A DNA stretch of 64,000 bases from the NCBI GenBank assembly GCA_020249775.1, contig JADCFA010000008.1, positions 248,001 to 312,000 on the forward strand, read 5' to 3'. The stretch comes from Roseomonas sp. Its GTDB lineage: Bacteria > Pseudomonadota > Alphaproteobacteria > Acetobacterales > Acetobacteraceae. Made by a program: the position numbers and the translations under genes. This document shows positions 1-8,275 of this stretch, one piece after another; positions within the stretch are counted from its first letter, which is position 1, and each line of letters starts with the position of its first letter. Under the pieces are notes generated by a model. The model did not search any database. It saw only the letters and a program-made list of their open reading frames with translations, and was not told the DNA's origin.

Positions 1-245
1 TCCCGGGTCTTGAAATGGCCGGCTGGTTCGGCCTTTGTGGCCCGCGCGCCATCACCGCCGATGCGGCGCGCGCCTGGGTAGAGGCCATCCGCAAGGGCCT
101 TGAAAATCCAACCTTTCGGCAGAGGCTGCTCGACTCCGGCCTGACGCCTAATTTCGAGGATATGGCGACATTCAACCGCCGCATTGCCGGCGATCTGCAA
201 TCCTGGGCTGAGGTCATTCGCACCGCTGGCGTGAAAGCCGATTGA
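1..245 (+). CDS. Bug/TctC-family solute receptor, C-terminal fragment (5' end outside window)
   Basis: The reading frame is open from the window edge and ends at a TGA at 243-245. About 80 residues are visible, and they look like the C-terminal lobe of a periplasmic receptor of tripartite tricarboxylate transporters (Bug/TctC family). The ending, with a tryptophan-containing helix and AGVKAD as the last residues, matches the usual end of these proteins. The family binds small carboxylates in the periplasm for uptake. It lies 13 nt before the dienelactone hydrolase gene and is probably co-transcribed with it. An internal ATG at 15 exists, but the family is about 320 residues long, so the true start lies upstream of the window. 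The assignment rests on the tail only. Confidence 0.7.
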   Translation, partial: PGLEMAGWFGLCGPRAITADAARAWVEAIRKGLENPTFRQRLLDSGLTPNFEDMATFNRRIAGDLQSWAEVIRTAGVKAD

Positions 246-258
246 AGGGGCAAATACT

Positions 259-999
259 ATGGTCGAACACATTATTGATATCAAAACCCGCGCCGGTGCG
301 ATGGAAAGTTTCATCTGCCATCCTGAACGCAACGGCCCCTTTCCCGCCGTGCTGATGCTGATGGATGCGCCCGGCATTCGCGAAGAACTTTACGATATGG
401 CCCGGCGGTTGGCCGCCACGGGCTACTACGTGGTGCTGCCCAATCTTTATTACCGCGCGGGCCGCGATTCCAAATTCGGTCCCGGCGTGCTGACGGTGGG
501 TGATCCGGAGCGCGACCGGATGCGCGCCATTCGCACCAAAATGACCATTCCGCCGGTGATGGAAGATGTCGCTGACATGCTTGGTTTCCTCGACCAGCAA
601 AAACACGTACGCCCCGGCCCGGTTGGCGTGCATGGCTATTGCATGAGTGGGCCTTACGCCTTGGCCGCCGCCGCGCGTTATCCGGGGCGTATTGCCGCCG
701 CTGCTTCCTATTACGGCACTTGGCTTGTCAGTGATGCGGTGGAAAGCCCGCATCTGACACTTGGGCAAGGCAGCGCCGAGCTTTACATCGCCTGCGCTGA
801 ACACGATGAATTGGCGCCGCTGCCCATGGTGGATGAATTGCGCGCGCTGTTTGAAGCCTCGAGCGCCAAGGGCGAATTGGAAATCTACCCGGCCGTGCAT
901 CACGGCTTCGCCTTTCCGGGCCGCTGGTGCTTCGACAAGCCGGGCGCTGAGCGCCATTGGGAAAGGCTGATTGCGCTTTATCGGCGTTGTCTCGGCTGA
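259..999 (+). CDS. Dienelactone hydrolase family protein
   Basis: This 246-aa alpha/beta hydrolase has the dienelactone hydrolase triad: a nucleophile Cys128 in GYCMSG, Asp183 in EHDELAP and His215 in HHGF. Family members hydrolyse lactones or esters, classically dienelactone in chlorocatechol degradation, in the cytoplasm. The length is normal for the family. The ATG follows a GAAGGGG ribosome site. The gene sits between two Bug receptor genes with gaps of 13 and 14 nt, so the three probably form one operon that imports and processes an organic acid or lactone. The actual substrate cannot be told from sequence. Confidence 0.85.
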   Translation: MVEHIIDIKTRAGAMESFICHPERNGPFPAVLMLMDAPGIREELYDMARRLAATGYYVVLPNLYYRAGRDSKFGPGVLTVGDPERDRMRAIRTKMTIPPVMEDVADMLGFLDQQKHVRPGPVGVHGYCMSGPYALAAAARYPGRIAAAASYYGTWLVSDAVESPHLTLGQGSAELYIACAEHDELAPLPMVDELRALFEASSAKGELEIYPAVHHGFAFPGRWCFDKPGAERHWERLIALYRRCLG

Positions 1000-1013
1000 G
1001 GAAGGGCAAGGTC

Positions 1014-1982
1014 ATGTCAGTGGTGACGCGTCGCGCTTTCCTTGCTGTTGGCAGCGCAAGCCTTGCCGCGCCTGCATTGGCGCAAGGCCAGGCATGGCCC
1101 AATCGGCCGGTGCGGCTGATAAGCCCTTTCGCGCCCGGCGGGCCGCAGGATATTCCCGCGCGCTTCATGGTGGAGTTTCTGACGCCGCGCCTGGGGCAGC
1201 CGGTAATTTATGAACATCGCGCCGGCGCTGGTGGGTCACTCGGCGCGCAATATGTCGCGCAGGCGAACGATAATCACAGCTTCCTGATTACTTCGTCATC
1301 TATTTCAACCTTGCCGGCCATGCGGCGCGATCCGGGGCTTGATCCGCTGACGGATTTGCAGCCGGTGACTTTGGTAACCGATGCGCCGCTATTGATTTCG
1401 GGTCGGCCCAATGGGCCGGCTGACCTGGCGGCCTATCTTGCGCGTGCCAAGGCAAATCCGGGCAAGGTTTCCTGGGGCAGTTCCGGCGTGGGGTCTGCCA
1501 CACATCTGGCCGGCGCTTTGCTGATGCAGCGCGCCGGGATTGAATTGCTGCATGTGCCTTATCGGGGTGCGACGCTTGCGATGAATGCGCTGCTTGCTGG
1601 TGATATTGACAGCATCATCACCGATGTTTCGATCCCGCTTGAGCATCTGCGCGCCGGGACGCTGCGCCCCATTGGCGTGACAAGCACGGCGCGCGCGCCA
1701 TTGCTGGCCGATGTGCCGGCCATCATCGAACAAGTGCCGCGCTATAGCGTGCCCTTCTGGTTTGCGCTGATGGCGCCAAAGGTGATGCCGCCCGAACCGA
1801 TTGCGCGGCTGCTGGCCGAATTGGCGCCGCTGGCCGCGCCAGAAAGCGAGCTTTCGCGGCGCATGGCCGAACGAGGTTCACAATTGCTGCTGAGCGGGCC
1901 GGCACCTTTAGCAGCGCGATTGCGGCAGGAAATTCCGCAATGGCGCGACGTTGTGGCGGCTGCCGGGATTCAGCCGGAGTAG
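1014..1982 (+). CDS. Bug/TctC-family tripartite tricarboxylate transporter receptor
   Basis: This 322-aa protein begins with a twin-arginine type export signal (RRAFLAVG, cleavage near ALAQG). It then shows the Bug fold: WPNRPVRLISPF at the start of the mature part, an AGAGGSLGA segment, and the HVPYRGA ligand-loop motif near residue 180. The role is periplasmic binding of a carboxylate. An ATG at 1014 with a GAGGAAGG ribosome site was preferred over an in-frame ATG at 957, which would delete the signal peptide position and overlap the hydrolase gene. No tctA or tctB membrane gene is present nearby, which is common for this expanded family. The ligand is unknown. Confidence 0.9.
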   Translation: MSVVTRRAFLAVGSASLAAPALAQGQAWPNRPVRLISPFAPGGPQDIPARFMVEFLTPRLGQPVIYEHRAGAGGSLGAQYVAQANDNHSFLITSSSISTLPAMRRDPGLDPLTDLQPVTLVTDAPLLISGRPNGPADLAAYLARAKANPGKVSWGSSGVGSATHLAGALLMQRAGIELLHVPYRGATLAMNALLAGDIDSIITDVSIPLEHLRAGTLRPIGVTSTARAPLLADVPAIIEQVPRYSVPFWFALMAPKVMPPEPIARLLAELAPLAAPESELSRRMAERGSQLLLSGPAPLAARLRQEIPQWRDVVAAAGIQPE

Positions 1983-2175
1983 GGGCAGAGGGTCCTGCAG
2001 GGGCGACAAAGAACCACCCCGGCGAAAGGCGAAGTTGCAAAGCGACGCTGTTCAGGCCTCGGCGACTTTATGTAAGACATTGTTAAATATGGGAGTTTTT
2101 TTGACCGGCTCAAGAAATGAGAGATTTCAGGAAGGGGCGGAGGGGCTTCAGAGCATAAAGTTCCCGAAGAAGAAA

Positions 2176-2250
2176 TGGTGCCGGGTGAGGGATTTGAACC
2201 CCCGACCTTCTGATTACAAATCAGCTGCACTACCCCTGTGCTAACCCGGC
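2176..2250 (-). tRNA. tRNA-Thr (anticodon TGT)
   Basis: The reverse strand folds into a full cloverleaf. The acceptor stem is GCCGGGT/ACCCGGC with an A discriminator and an encoded CCA (2176-2178). The D stem is GCAC/GTGC, the anticodon loop is TTTGTAA, which gives TGT, and the T arm contains TTCAAAT. The variable loop is AGGTC. The length is 75 nt including CCA. The first anticodon-stem pair (27-43) is a G-A mismatch; the other four pairs are canonical. It decodes ACA and related Thr codons. Confidence 0.95.
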
Positions 2251-2342
2251 AGTCGATATTGATGTAGCAGAGTATATCCGTTCGGCAACTCGGCCCCGCG
2301 CCGAGTCCCACCTCCTTTTTGGCAGGACCCTCTCGTCCCCTC

Positions 2343-3368
2343 ATGCGCCGCGTTGAACCAGAATTGATTCGCCCTAGGGCATCTAATGCCCCCGGACGGC
2401 GCCCGATAGGCTGGCTGAGCCCAAAGGGGCCTGGCTTGGGCATTCGGGCGATTCTTGCCGCGTCGGTGGCCCATGTGTTGATCATCATTTTGGTCTTTCT
2501 GGAACTGGACCCGCGCTCCCCGCGGCATGGCGCGCTGGAGGTTGAAGAGCGGGGCTTCGATATTGTTTTTAATGAGGCGGCTGAAACGGGGGCGCCCGTG
2601 GAAGTACCGCCTTCTCCCCCATCGCGGCCGCCGCCGGCCATACCAACAGTGCCGCCGTTGCCACCTCGGGCTGAGGCACTCGTACCAAGCCCCTCGCCGG
2701 AACCACCACGCCCACCAGCCCCCTTGCCGCAGCAGGTCCCACCTGACCCAACGCCCCCACCTGCACCAAGGCCGCTCGCTGAGGCTCCCGCTCCGCCTCC
2801 GCCTCCGACCCCACCGCCGCCCCCACCGATGGCCGAGGCCCCGCCCCCGCCGCCCCCCCCGCTATCCCCGTCACCGATTCCCCCACCAGCCGAAGCTACG
2901 CCGCGCGCGGAAGCACAGCGCCCTTATGAGGAACCGCGCCGGCCGCTTGATCTGTCACATTTGCCGCCGATCAGATTGGGGGAGCAGGGCTACCGACCGC
3001 GCAATCAGTTGGATTTCACGCTGGGGCCGATACCGAATGCGATGCTGGGCGCCCCGAACCTGCAAGTCCGCGGAGCGGAACAGTTGGACGATTGGCGGCG
3101 TGATTTCTATGGCTGGCTAGACGATAACTTACGGTATCCGCGCGATGCGGCGGAATTCGGCGAACAAGGATTGGTCGGGGTGCGCATCATCGCAGCTCCC
3201 GACGGGACGGTGCGGCGCATTGAACTGCGCACCGCATCACGCTCCATCATACTCAATCACTATTCGCAATCCGTGTTTCGGGGGGCGAAGTTGCCCGCCT
3301 TCAAGCGGCCGACCTCAAGCGAAGTCGAGATTGACCTGAGCATAAACTACCGCTTGATCAGGCGCTGA
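2343..3368 (+). CDS. TonB-like energy transducer, proline-rich
   Basis: This 341-aa protein has the classic TonB layout. A cytoplasmic N-terminus is followed by a single membrane anchor at about residues 35-58 (AILAASVAHVLIIILVF). A very proline-rich periplasm-spanning linker runs from about 85 to 205, and the C-terminal domain (about 245-340) carries the YPRDAAEFGEQGLVGV segment typical of TonB domains. It would transmit inner-membrane proton-motive force to outer-membrane receptors. No exbB, exbD or receptor gene is adjacent. An upstream TTG at 2319 would add eight residues; the ATG was chosen because neither start has a strong ribosome site. Its stop overlaps a TGATCA palindrome shared with the convergent gene. 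Confidence 0.75.
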   Translation: MRRVEPELIRPRASNAPGRRPIGWLSPKGPGLGIRAILAASVAHVLIIILVFLELDPRSPRHGALEVEERGFDIVFNEAAETGAPVEVPPSPPSRPPPAIPTVPPLPPRAEALVPSPSPEPPRPPAPLPQQVPPDPTPPPAPRPLAEAPAPPPPPTPPPPPPMAEAPPPPPPPLSPSPIPPPAEATPRAEAQRPYEEPRRPLDLSHLPPIRLGEQGYRPRNQLDFTLGPIPNAMLGAPNLQVRGAEQLDDWRRDFYGWLDDNLRYPRDAAEFGEQGLVGVRIIAAPDGTVRRIELRTASRSIILNHYSQSVFRGAKLPAFKRPTSSEVEIDLSINYRLIRR

Positions 3369-3596
3369 TCAGGCGTGGCCGACTTGGCCAAAGCCATCAT
3401 CATGCGTGGTGCGCACCAGCGCGGCGAAAAGCCGCAATGCGTCTGGGCCGCCACGGTCGCGCAGCGCGCCATCTTCCATCTCTGCGGCGAGCATTTCAGC
3501 GTGTTCGGCCAGGGTATCGGCGGCGCGGCGCATGGCTTCACGAGAAAGCACAAGCTGCACTTCGTCAGGGAGCATTTTCCAATCGGCGGGCTGCAT
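3369..3596 (-). CDS. Small conserved-looking hypothetical protein
   Basis: This is a 75-aa open frame reading MQPADWKMLPDEV at its start, followed by a largely helical, acidic middle (AMRRAADTLAEHAEML) and ending GFGQVGHA. I do not recognise a domain. Support for it being a gene is its coding-like composition and its fit against the TonB gene: the two stop codons lie back to back inside the palindrome TGATCA at 3366-3371, with no intergenic space. An upstream in-frame start at 3683 would add an unlikely 29-residue extension. It is probably a small cytoplasmic protein. Confidence 0.5.
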   Translation of the reverse strand: MQPADWKMLPDEVQLVLSREAMRRAADTLAEHAEMLAAEMEDGALRDRGGPDALRLFAALVRTTHDDGFGQVGHA

Positions 3597-4144
3597 GGTT
3601 TTAGTCCAATGGCACAGCCGTTTTGGCAAGGTCGAGGCGTGATGAACGCCGGTGATGATTTGTAACCCGGAAAAAGTTAACAAGAAGTAAGCGAAATCGT
3701 AAATGCGGTAAGTTTATTTGTAATTAGGGCCTGTGCCGGTTCATTCCCCGTTACCCTGGGCGTCGGATTTGGCTTGCGAATCCCTCTGGGCTGAACAGGT
3801 GGAGCAATTTTTCGATGCGCTGCCACCTGGCAGTGGGGGACAGCTCACTGCCTTTTTTGATGTGCCTTAGTGCCTTGCACCGCCCCCCCCAGCAGCACCC
3901 CCACCGCGAGATCATCAGGTCAGGCGCAACCCAAGCATGCGCAAGAAGCCAGTCGCGCACCTTGGGCTGCAGGCTGGTTGCAGGACAGCACGACGCGAAT
4001 GCCCAACTCCACTCAAGGTAACTACAGCTTCGCATAAGTCAGTGGAATACGCGGGGGAATCCATGCTGCCCCCAATCCAGCCCGCAGTTCGATGCGAATT
4101 GCACGATGCGCCAGAAGTCCTGCGTCAGCAAAATAGGGCGGGCG
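3597..4144. other. Intergenic stretch, possible decayed LysR-type remnant
   Basis: No convincing gene is present. On the minus strand a 94-codon frame (3751-4035) includes SYLEWSW followed by PKVRDWLLAHA. This resembles the C-terminal end of GcvA-type LysR regulators, where a serine/tyrosine strand is followed by an RDWLL helix, but the remainder does not fit. A decayed regulator is possible but weakly supported. The side next to the small gene (3660-3730) is AT-rich and could hold its promoter. Confidence 0.25.
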
Positions 4145-5170
4145 CTAAGCGCTAAACATCGCCTGAACCGCCGCCTGATCCACCGCCGCAATGCTCGCCG
4201 GCTGCCATTGTGGCTTTTGGTCCTTATCCACCAGTAGCGCGCGCACACCCTCACGAAAATCCGGATGGTCATTCACCACCACGCGCGTCAGCGCCAATTC
4301 CATCGCCAGGCAGCTTGCCAAGTCGCGCTTGGCACCACGGCTTAGCAATTCATGCGTCACGAATAGCGATGTGGGGGAGGCATGATGCAAGATACGAAGC
4401 TGTTCACGCGCCCAATCTGTCCCCTCTGCTTCCAGTGCGGCCAGAATAGCCGAGATGGACCTCGCACCAAAACAGCGATCAATCGCCGCGCGATGCGGCG
4501 CGAAGCTTGGCTCGGGCACTGCCACACAAAACCGCGCAACCGCCCCGATATCGCCCGCTATCAGCGCAGCGCGCAATGCCGGCAGGGCCTCACGCGTCGT
4601 GAAATGGGTGGCCAGCCCCGCATGTACCGCATCCGCGCCATTCAAGCGCGCGCCGGTCAGCGCGAGCCACATGCCAAGCGCGCCTGGTAGGCGCGGCAGC
4701 ACAAAGGAAGTGCCGACATCCGGGAATAGCGCAATCGCTGTCTCAGGCATGGCGAACATGGCATGGTTGGTGACGATGCGGTGAGAGCCATGCACGGAAA
4801 CGCCAATGCCACCCCCCATGCAAACGCCATCAATCAGGCTAACCCAGGGCTTGCCGAAATCGGCAATGCCGGCATTCACGGCATATTCTTCCGAAAAAAA
4901 CGCCTCCACCGCCGCGCGATCACCCGCAACCGCCGCTGCACGCACAGCACGCACATCGCCACCCGCGCAAAAGGCGCGTCCGCCGGCGCCTTCCAGCAGC
5001 ACTAGCTTCACCGCCGGATCATGGCGCCAATCGCGAATGGCGGCGGCGAAGCCCCGGATCATTTCCTGATTGAGCGCATTCAGCGCCTTGGGCCGGTTCA
5101 TCAGAATCGTACCCGCCGCGCCTTCGCGGGCGGCAATCAGGCTGGCTTCGGGGGCTTCGATCATGGTCAT
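4145..5170 (-). CDS. 3-hydroxyisobutyryl-CoA hydrolase (crotonase superfamily)
   Basis: This 341-aa crotonase-fold enzyme hydrolyses 3-hydroxyisobutyryl-CoA in valine breakdown. The marks of this branch are the oxyanion segments FCAGGDV (residues 67-73) and CMGGGIGVSVHG (117-128), the catalytic Glu143 in MPETAIALFPDVG with the branch-specific Asp151, and the C-terminal HPDFREGVRALLVDKD block. Ordinary enoyl-CoA hydratases are shorter and lack the last block. The start follows a GAGAGA ribosome site. It lies 22 nt downstream of a Bug receptor gene and probably shares its transcript, suggesting coupled uptake and use of a branched carboxylate. Confidence 0.88.
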   Translation of the reverse strand: MTMIEAPEASLIAAREGAAGTILMNRPKALNALNQEMIRGFAAAIRDWRHDPAVKLVLLEGAGGRAFCAGGDVRAVRAAAVAGDRAAVEAFFSEEYAVNAGIADFGKPWVSLIDGVCMGGGIGVSVHGSHRIVTNHAMFAMPETAIALFPDVGTSFVLPRLPGALGMWLALTGARLNGADAVHAGLATHFTTREALPALRAALIAGDIGAVARFCVAVPEPSFAPHRAAIDRCFGARSISAILAALEAEGTDWAREQLRILHHASPTSLFVTHELLSRGAKRDLASCLAMELALTRVVVNDHPDFREGVRALLVDKDQKPQWQPASIAAVDQAAVQAMFSA

Positions 5171-5192
5171 TCTCTCGGGCTAGTACCGGTTC

Positions 5193-6170
5193 TTACTCTG
5201 GCTTCAACTGCACACTCGCCACCAGGTCGCGGATCTTGGCGGCCTGGGCGCGCACCATGGCGCCGAAGCTTTCGGAATCAGAACCCACGGCCTCCGCGCC
5301 AACCTCATCGCAGCGACGGATGAATTCGGGCTGCGCGGCGGCGGCGGCAATTTCGCGTTGCAGCCGTGCCATGATGGGCGCTGGCGTGCGGGCCGGGGCG
5401 AAGAAACCGTTCCAGCCATCCAGTTCCAGTGAAGGAAATCCCTGCTCGCGCACCGTCGGTACATCGGGCAATATCTTCGCGCGCTTGGATGCGGTGGTGG
5501 CCAGCCCCTTCAGCGCACCGGAACGCACATGGCCGAAGCAGGTGGATATCTGATCACCGCCAAATTGCACCCGGCCCGCGATCAATTCCTGGATCATCGG
5601 CGCTGCACCACGGAAGGGCACATGTTCCATGGCAATCCCGGTTTCACGCTTCAGTACCTCGCCCACCATATTCATGAAGGAACCAGGCCCGGTAGAGCCA
5701 TAAAAGGGCGGCGAGCTTTGTGCCTTGGCCCAGGCGACAAACGCCCGCAAATCGGCGACCGGCACGCTGGGATTGGCCAGGATCACCAGCGGCACATTGG
5801 CGCCAAGCGATAGCGGCGCGAAATCCCGTTCAATGTCATGCGGGGGGCGCCCCGCTAGCGTCATCGCCGCCGTGGTGGTCGGGAAGGTGATGTTGTGCAT
5901 CAACAGCGTGTAGCCATCGGGCGCCGCTTTCGCGACAACGTCAGCACCGATAGAACCCCCGCCGCCGCCGCGATTTTCAACCACCACCGATTGGCCAAGC
6001 GTTTCCGTCATGCGTTGCGCAAATAGCCGCGCCAGCAGATCCGTGGTGCCGCCTGCAGGGAAGGGTACGATGATGCGAATGGGCCGCGTTGGGAAATCCT
6101 GCGCGCGCACGGTAGCCGGCGCCGCCAGAACGGCGCCTGCAATCAAGACATTACGACGAGAGAATGTCAT
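5193..6170 (-). CDS. Bug/TctC-family tripartite tricarboxylate transporter receptor
   Basis: This 325-aa protein has an N-terminal export signal with twin arginines (SRRNVLIAGAVLAAP, cleavage near VRAQ). The Bug signatures are FPTRPIRIIVPFPAGG at the start of the mature part, GGGGSIGADVVA and HVPFRGAAPM. It is a periplasmic carboxylate-binding receptor. It is the first gene of a two-gene unit with the 3-hydroxyisobutyryl-CoA hydrolase gene 22 nt downstream. No membrane components are encoded nearby. The ligand cannot be deduced. Confidence 0.9.
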   Translation of the reverse strand: MTFSRRNVLIAGAVLAAPATVRAQDFPTRPIRIIVPFPAGGTTDLLARLFAQRMTETLGQSVVVENRGGGGGSIGADVVAKAAPDGYTLLMHNITFPTTTAAMTLAGRPPHDIERDFAPLSLGANVPLVILANPSVPVADLRAFVAWAKAQSSPPFYGSTGPGSFMNMVGEVLKRETGIAMEHVPFRGAAPMIQELIAGRVQFGGDQISTCFGHVRSGALKGLATTASKRAKILPDVPTVREQGFPSLELDGWNGFFAPARTPAPIMARLQREIAAAAAQPEFIRRCDEVGAEAVGSDSESFGAMVRAQAAKIRDLVASVQLKPE

Positions 6171-6470
6171 CCCGGTTTCCTTCCCCTATCCAAGATGACG
6201 AGACTGTAACCCGAATATGCGCACCGCCTCAATGCCCCGTATTGGTGCTGGCGGCAACCAGCGCCGTAAAGCAGATGATGGAGACTTGGCATGCCGGCAC
6301 CTCACCGAGGAACTCCTTGGCGCATGCCTAATGCAGACACTCGACATGTGTTCCACGAACGAATGTCGCAGACAAGCCTTTCATTTGGCAAATAGGTGAG
6401 TGAGGGCGGGGGATTTCTGACTCATCCTCACTTTCCTTGAAGTTACGATGCGCAAGACATTCTCAGAATA
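6171..6470. other. Intergenic stretch without a recognised gene
   Basis: This 300-nt gap holds the upstream region of the Bug/hydrolase pair on one side and the 3' end of the aromatic operon on the other. A 60-codon plus-strand frame here has no gene-like composition. I saw no convincing terminator or operator. Confidence 0.6.
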
Positions 6471-6716
6471 TCAGGTCACCAGTTTGGTATCATCCGCGCT
6501 GAGGATGGATCGGGGAGCGTGCCCAAGCGTTGCGCGCGCAAGCGCCAGGGCTTGCTGCAAAATCACCAGATCGCCTATCTGATTGGCCAGGATCAAAACC
6601 AGCGCGGCATTCAGATCGGCGCTTTCGGCCTCTGTCAGGCCGCGATGCGCTTCGATAATGGCGCGATAGGCGGCATCGGGGTCCGCGAAGCGTGGCGTTG
6701 TATCAAGCACCGTCAT
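6471..6716 (-). CDS. DUF2783 family small protein
   Basis: This 81-aa protein matches the small DUF2783 family in overall character: an N-terminal FADPDAAYRAIIEAHRGL helix, a TEAESADLNAALVLILANQIGD core and a second helix. As I recall, members usually sit beside FAD-dependent aromatic monooxygenases. Its ATG overlaps the stop of the monooxygenase gene (ATGA), so it is translationally coupled as the last gene of the seven-gene operon. Function is unknown; a small partner of the monooxygenase is a reasonable inference. Confidence 0.7.
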   Translation of the reverse strand: MTVLDTTPRFADPDAAYRAIIEAHRGLTEAESADLNAALVLILANQIGDLVILQQALALARATLGHAPRSILSADDTKLVT

Positions 6717-8275
6717 ACTGCGCCCGCCCGCTGCAAGGCGGCCACTATCGCATCCCGCCCGGTACCGCGAAACCGCGCGGCAATATGTCTGTCAGGACGG
6801 ATCAAATACGCCGAACCGGGCATAAGTTCGAAACGTTGGATCAGCGCCTCATCGCTATCGGTCACCTCAATCAGGGGCAGACCGGATATGGCGGGCCGTT
6901 CGTTGCCATTGGGCCGATGGAGCAGCGCAAAACCATGACCGAGCCGCTCACTCAAATAACCATTGCCGAGCGGCGCATCGGGCATGGGCGCGCCGGGCGG
7001 TGGGCCGTCGGCCCAGCCTGCATCATCAGGCGTTGATAGCGGGCTATTGCGATACGCCGTTGGGGTTGAAAGTCGCCCGGAATTAACGAAGCGTTTGCCG
7101 AATGCCGTCTGCCGCGCCAAGGCCAGCGCGGCATCGCGAAAACGCGCTTCAGCCATGTGGCGGGGGGCGATGAAATCCGTCGCGCGAGTGGAATTCAGGA
7201 TATTCTCATCCGCCGCTTCAGAGCGTTCCCGATCATAGCTTTCGATCATCCCTGCCCTGCCCCGCAAGGCTGCGGCGATTTTCCAGCCGAGATTATCCGC
7301 ATCCTGCACGCCGGAATTGGCGCCGCGCGCGCCGAAGGGCGAGACCTGATGCGCGGCATCACCCGCGAAGATCACCGGGCCATGGACAAAGCGTTCAAGA
7401 CGGCGACATTGAAAGCGATAGACTGAAATCCATTCCAATTCGAAAGCACCATGCCCCAGCATGCGTTCAATACGCGGGCGCACCAATTCGGGCCGCCTTT
7501 CATGTTCGGCATCCGCATCCGGGGAAAGTTGCAGATCAATGCGCCAGATATCATCGGGCTGCTTGTGCAGCAGGCAGGATTTTCCCGAATGAAAGGGCGG
7601 ATCGAACCAGAACCAGCGTTCCACCGGAAAGGCGGCTGTCATCCGCACATCGGCGATGAGGAATTGATCCTCAAACGCCTCACCCATGAAGTCCAAATCA
7701 AGCAATGCGCGCGCTGGGGACCGCGCACCATCGCAGGCAATGACAAAACTTGCATCAAGGCTATAGGCGCCATCGGGTGTTTCAATGCCAAGCCTTGCGC
7801 CTTGCCCGCCCGCCTCTATGCCCACGACACGATTAAGCCAGCGCAGATCAAGGCCCAAGGCTTGCGCATGTTCCACAAGGAATTTTTCCGCATAGTATTG
7901 CTGCAAATTGATAAAGGCCGGCATCTTGTGGCCGGGTTCCGCCAGCAGATCGAACTGATAAAGCAGGTCTTCGCCCTGGAACACCTTGCCGATATTCCAA
8001 CGCACCCCCTTTTCCAGCATGGGCGCCGCGCAGCCAAGCCGATCCCAGATTTCAAGCGTGCGCTTGGCAAAGCAGATGGCGCGTGAACCCCCGCCGATCC
8101 GGTCCTGATCATCGAGCAATACGCAATCAACCCCGCGCAGCTTGAGATCAATGGCGAGCGTCAGGCCCACCGGCCCAGCGCCAATAATCACCACCGGATA
8201 TGCAGCAGGCGTGGCGCGCGCCTGATCCGCATGGCGGCGATAGGCAAACCGCGCAAAGGGCTTAGCGGCCTTCAT
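6713..8275 (-). CDS. FAD-dependent aromatic monooxygenase (MhpA/PheA-type)
   Basis: This 520-aa group A flavoprotein hydroxylase has a Rossmann FAD motif (IIGAGPVGLTLA, about residues 30-41), the DG motif CDGARSPAR near 185 and the second FAD motif FAGDAAHQVSPFGARG near 300. It probably hydroxylates a phenolic substrate using NAD(P)H and oxygen. The closest familiar type is 3-(3-hydroxyphenyl)propionate hydroxylase, but the substrate cannot be read from sequence. It overlaps the upstream hydrolase gene by 4 nt and the downstream DUF2783 gene by 4 nt. Lying in one operon with homogentisate dioxygenase, it may supply that enzyme's substrate. Confidence 0.85.
   Translation of the reverse strand: MKAAKPFARFAYRRHADQARATPAAYPVVIIGAGPVGLTLAIDLKLRGVDCVLLDDQDRIGGGSRAICFAKRTLEIWDRLGCAAPMLEKGVRWNIGKVFQGEDLLYQFDLLAEPGHKMPAFINLQQYYAEKFLVEHAQALGLDLRWLNRVVGIEAGGQGARLGIETPDGAYSLDASFVIACDGARSPARALLDLDFMGEAFEDQFLIADVRMTAAFPVERWFWFDPPFHSGKSCLLHKQPDDIWRIDLQLSPDADAEHERRPELVRPRIERMLGHGAFELEWISVYRFQCRRLERFVHGPVIFAGDAAHQVSPFGARGANSGVQDADNLGWKIAAALRGRAGMIESYDRERSEAADENILNSTRATDFIAPRHMAEARFRDAALALARQTAFGKRFVNSGRLSTPTAYRNSPLSTPDDAGWADGPPPGAPMPDAPLGNGYLSERLGHGFALLHRPNGNERPAISGLPLIEVTDSDEALIQRFELMPGSAYLIRPDRHIAARFRGTGRDAIVAALQRAGAV

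Noticed and set aside
2319-2342. TTG start of the TonB-like gene
   Set aside because: No ribosome site precedes it. The ATG at 2343 gives a protein with the same domains, although the TTG remains possible.
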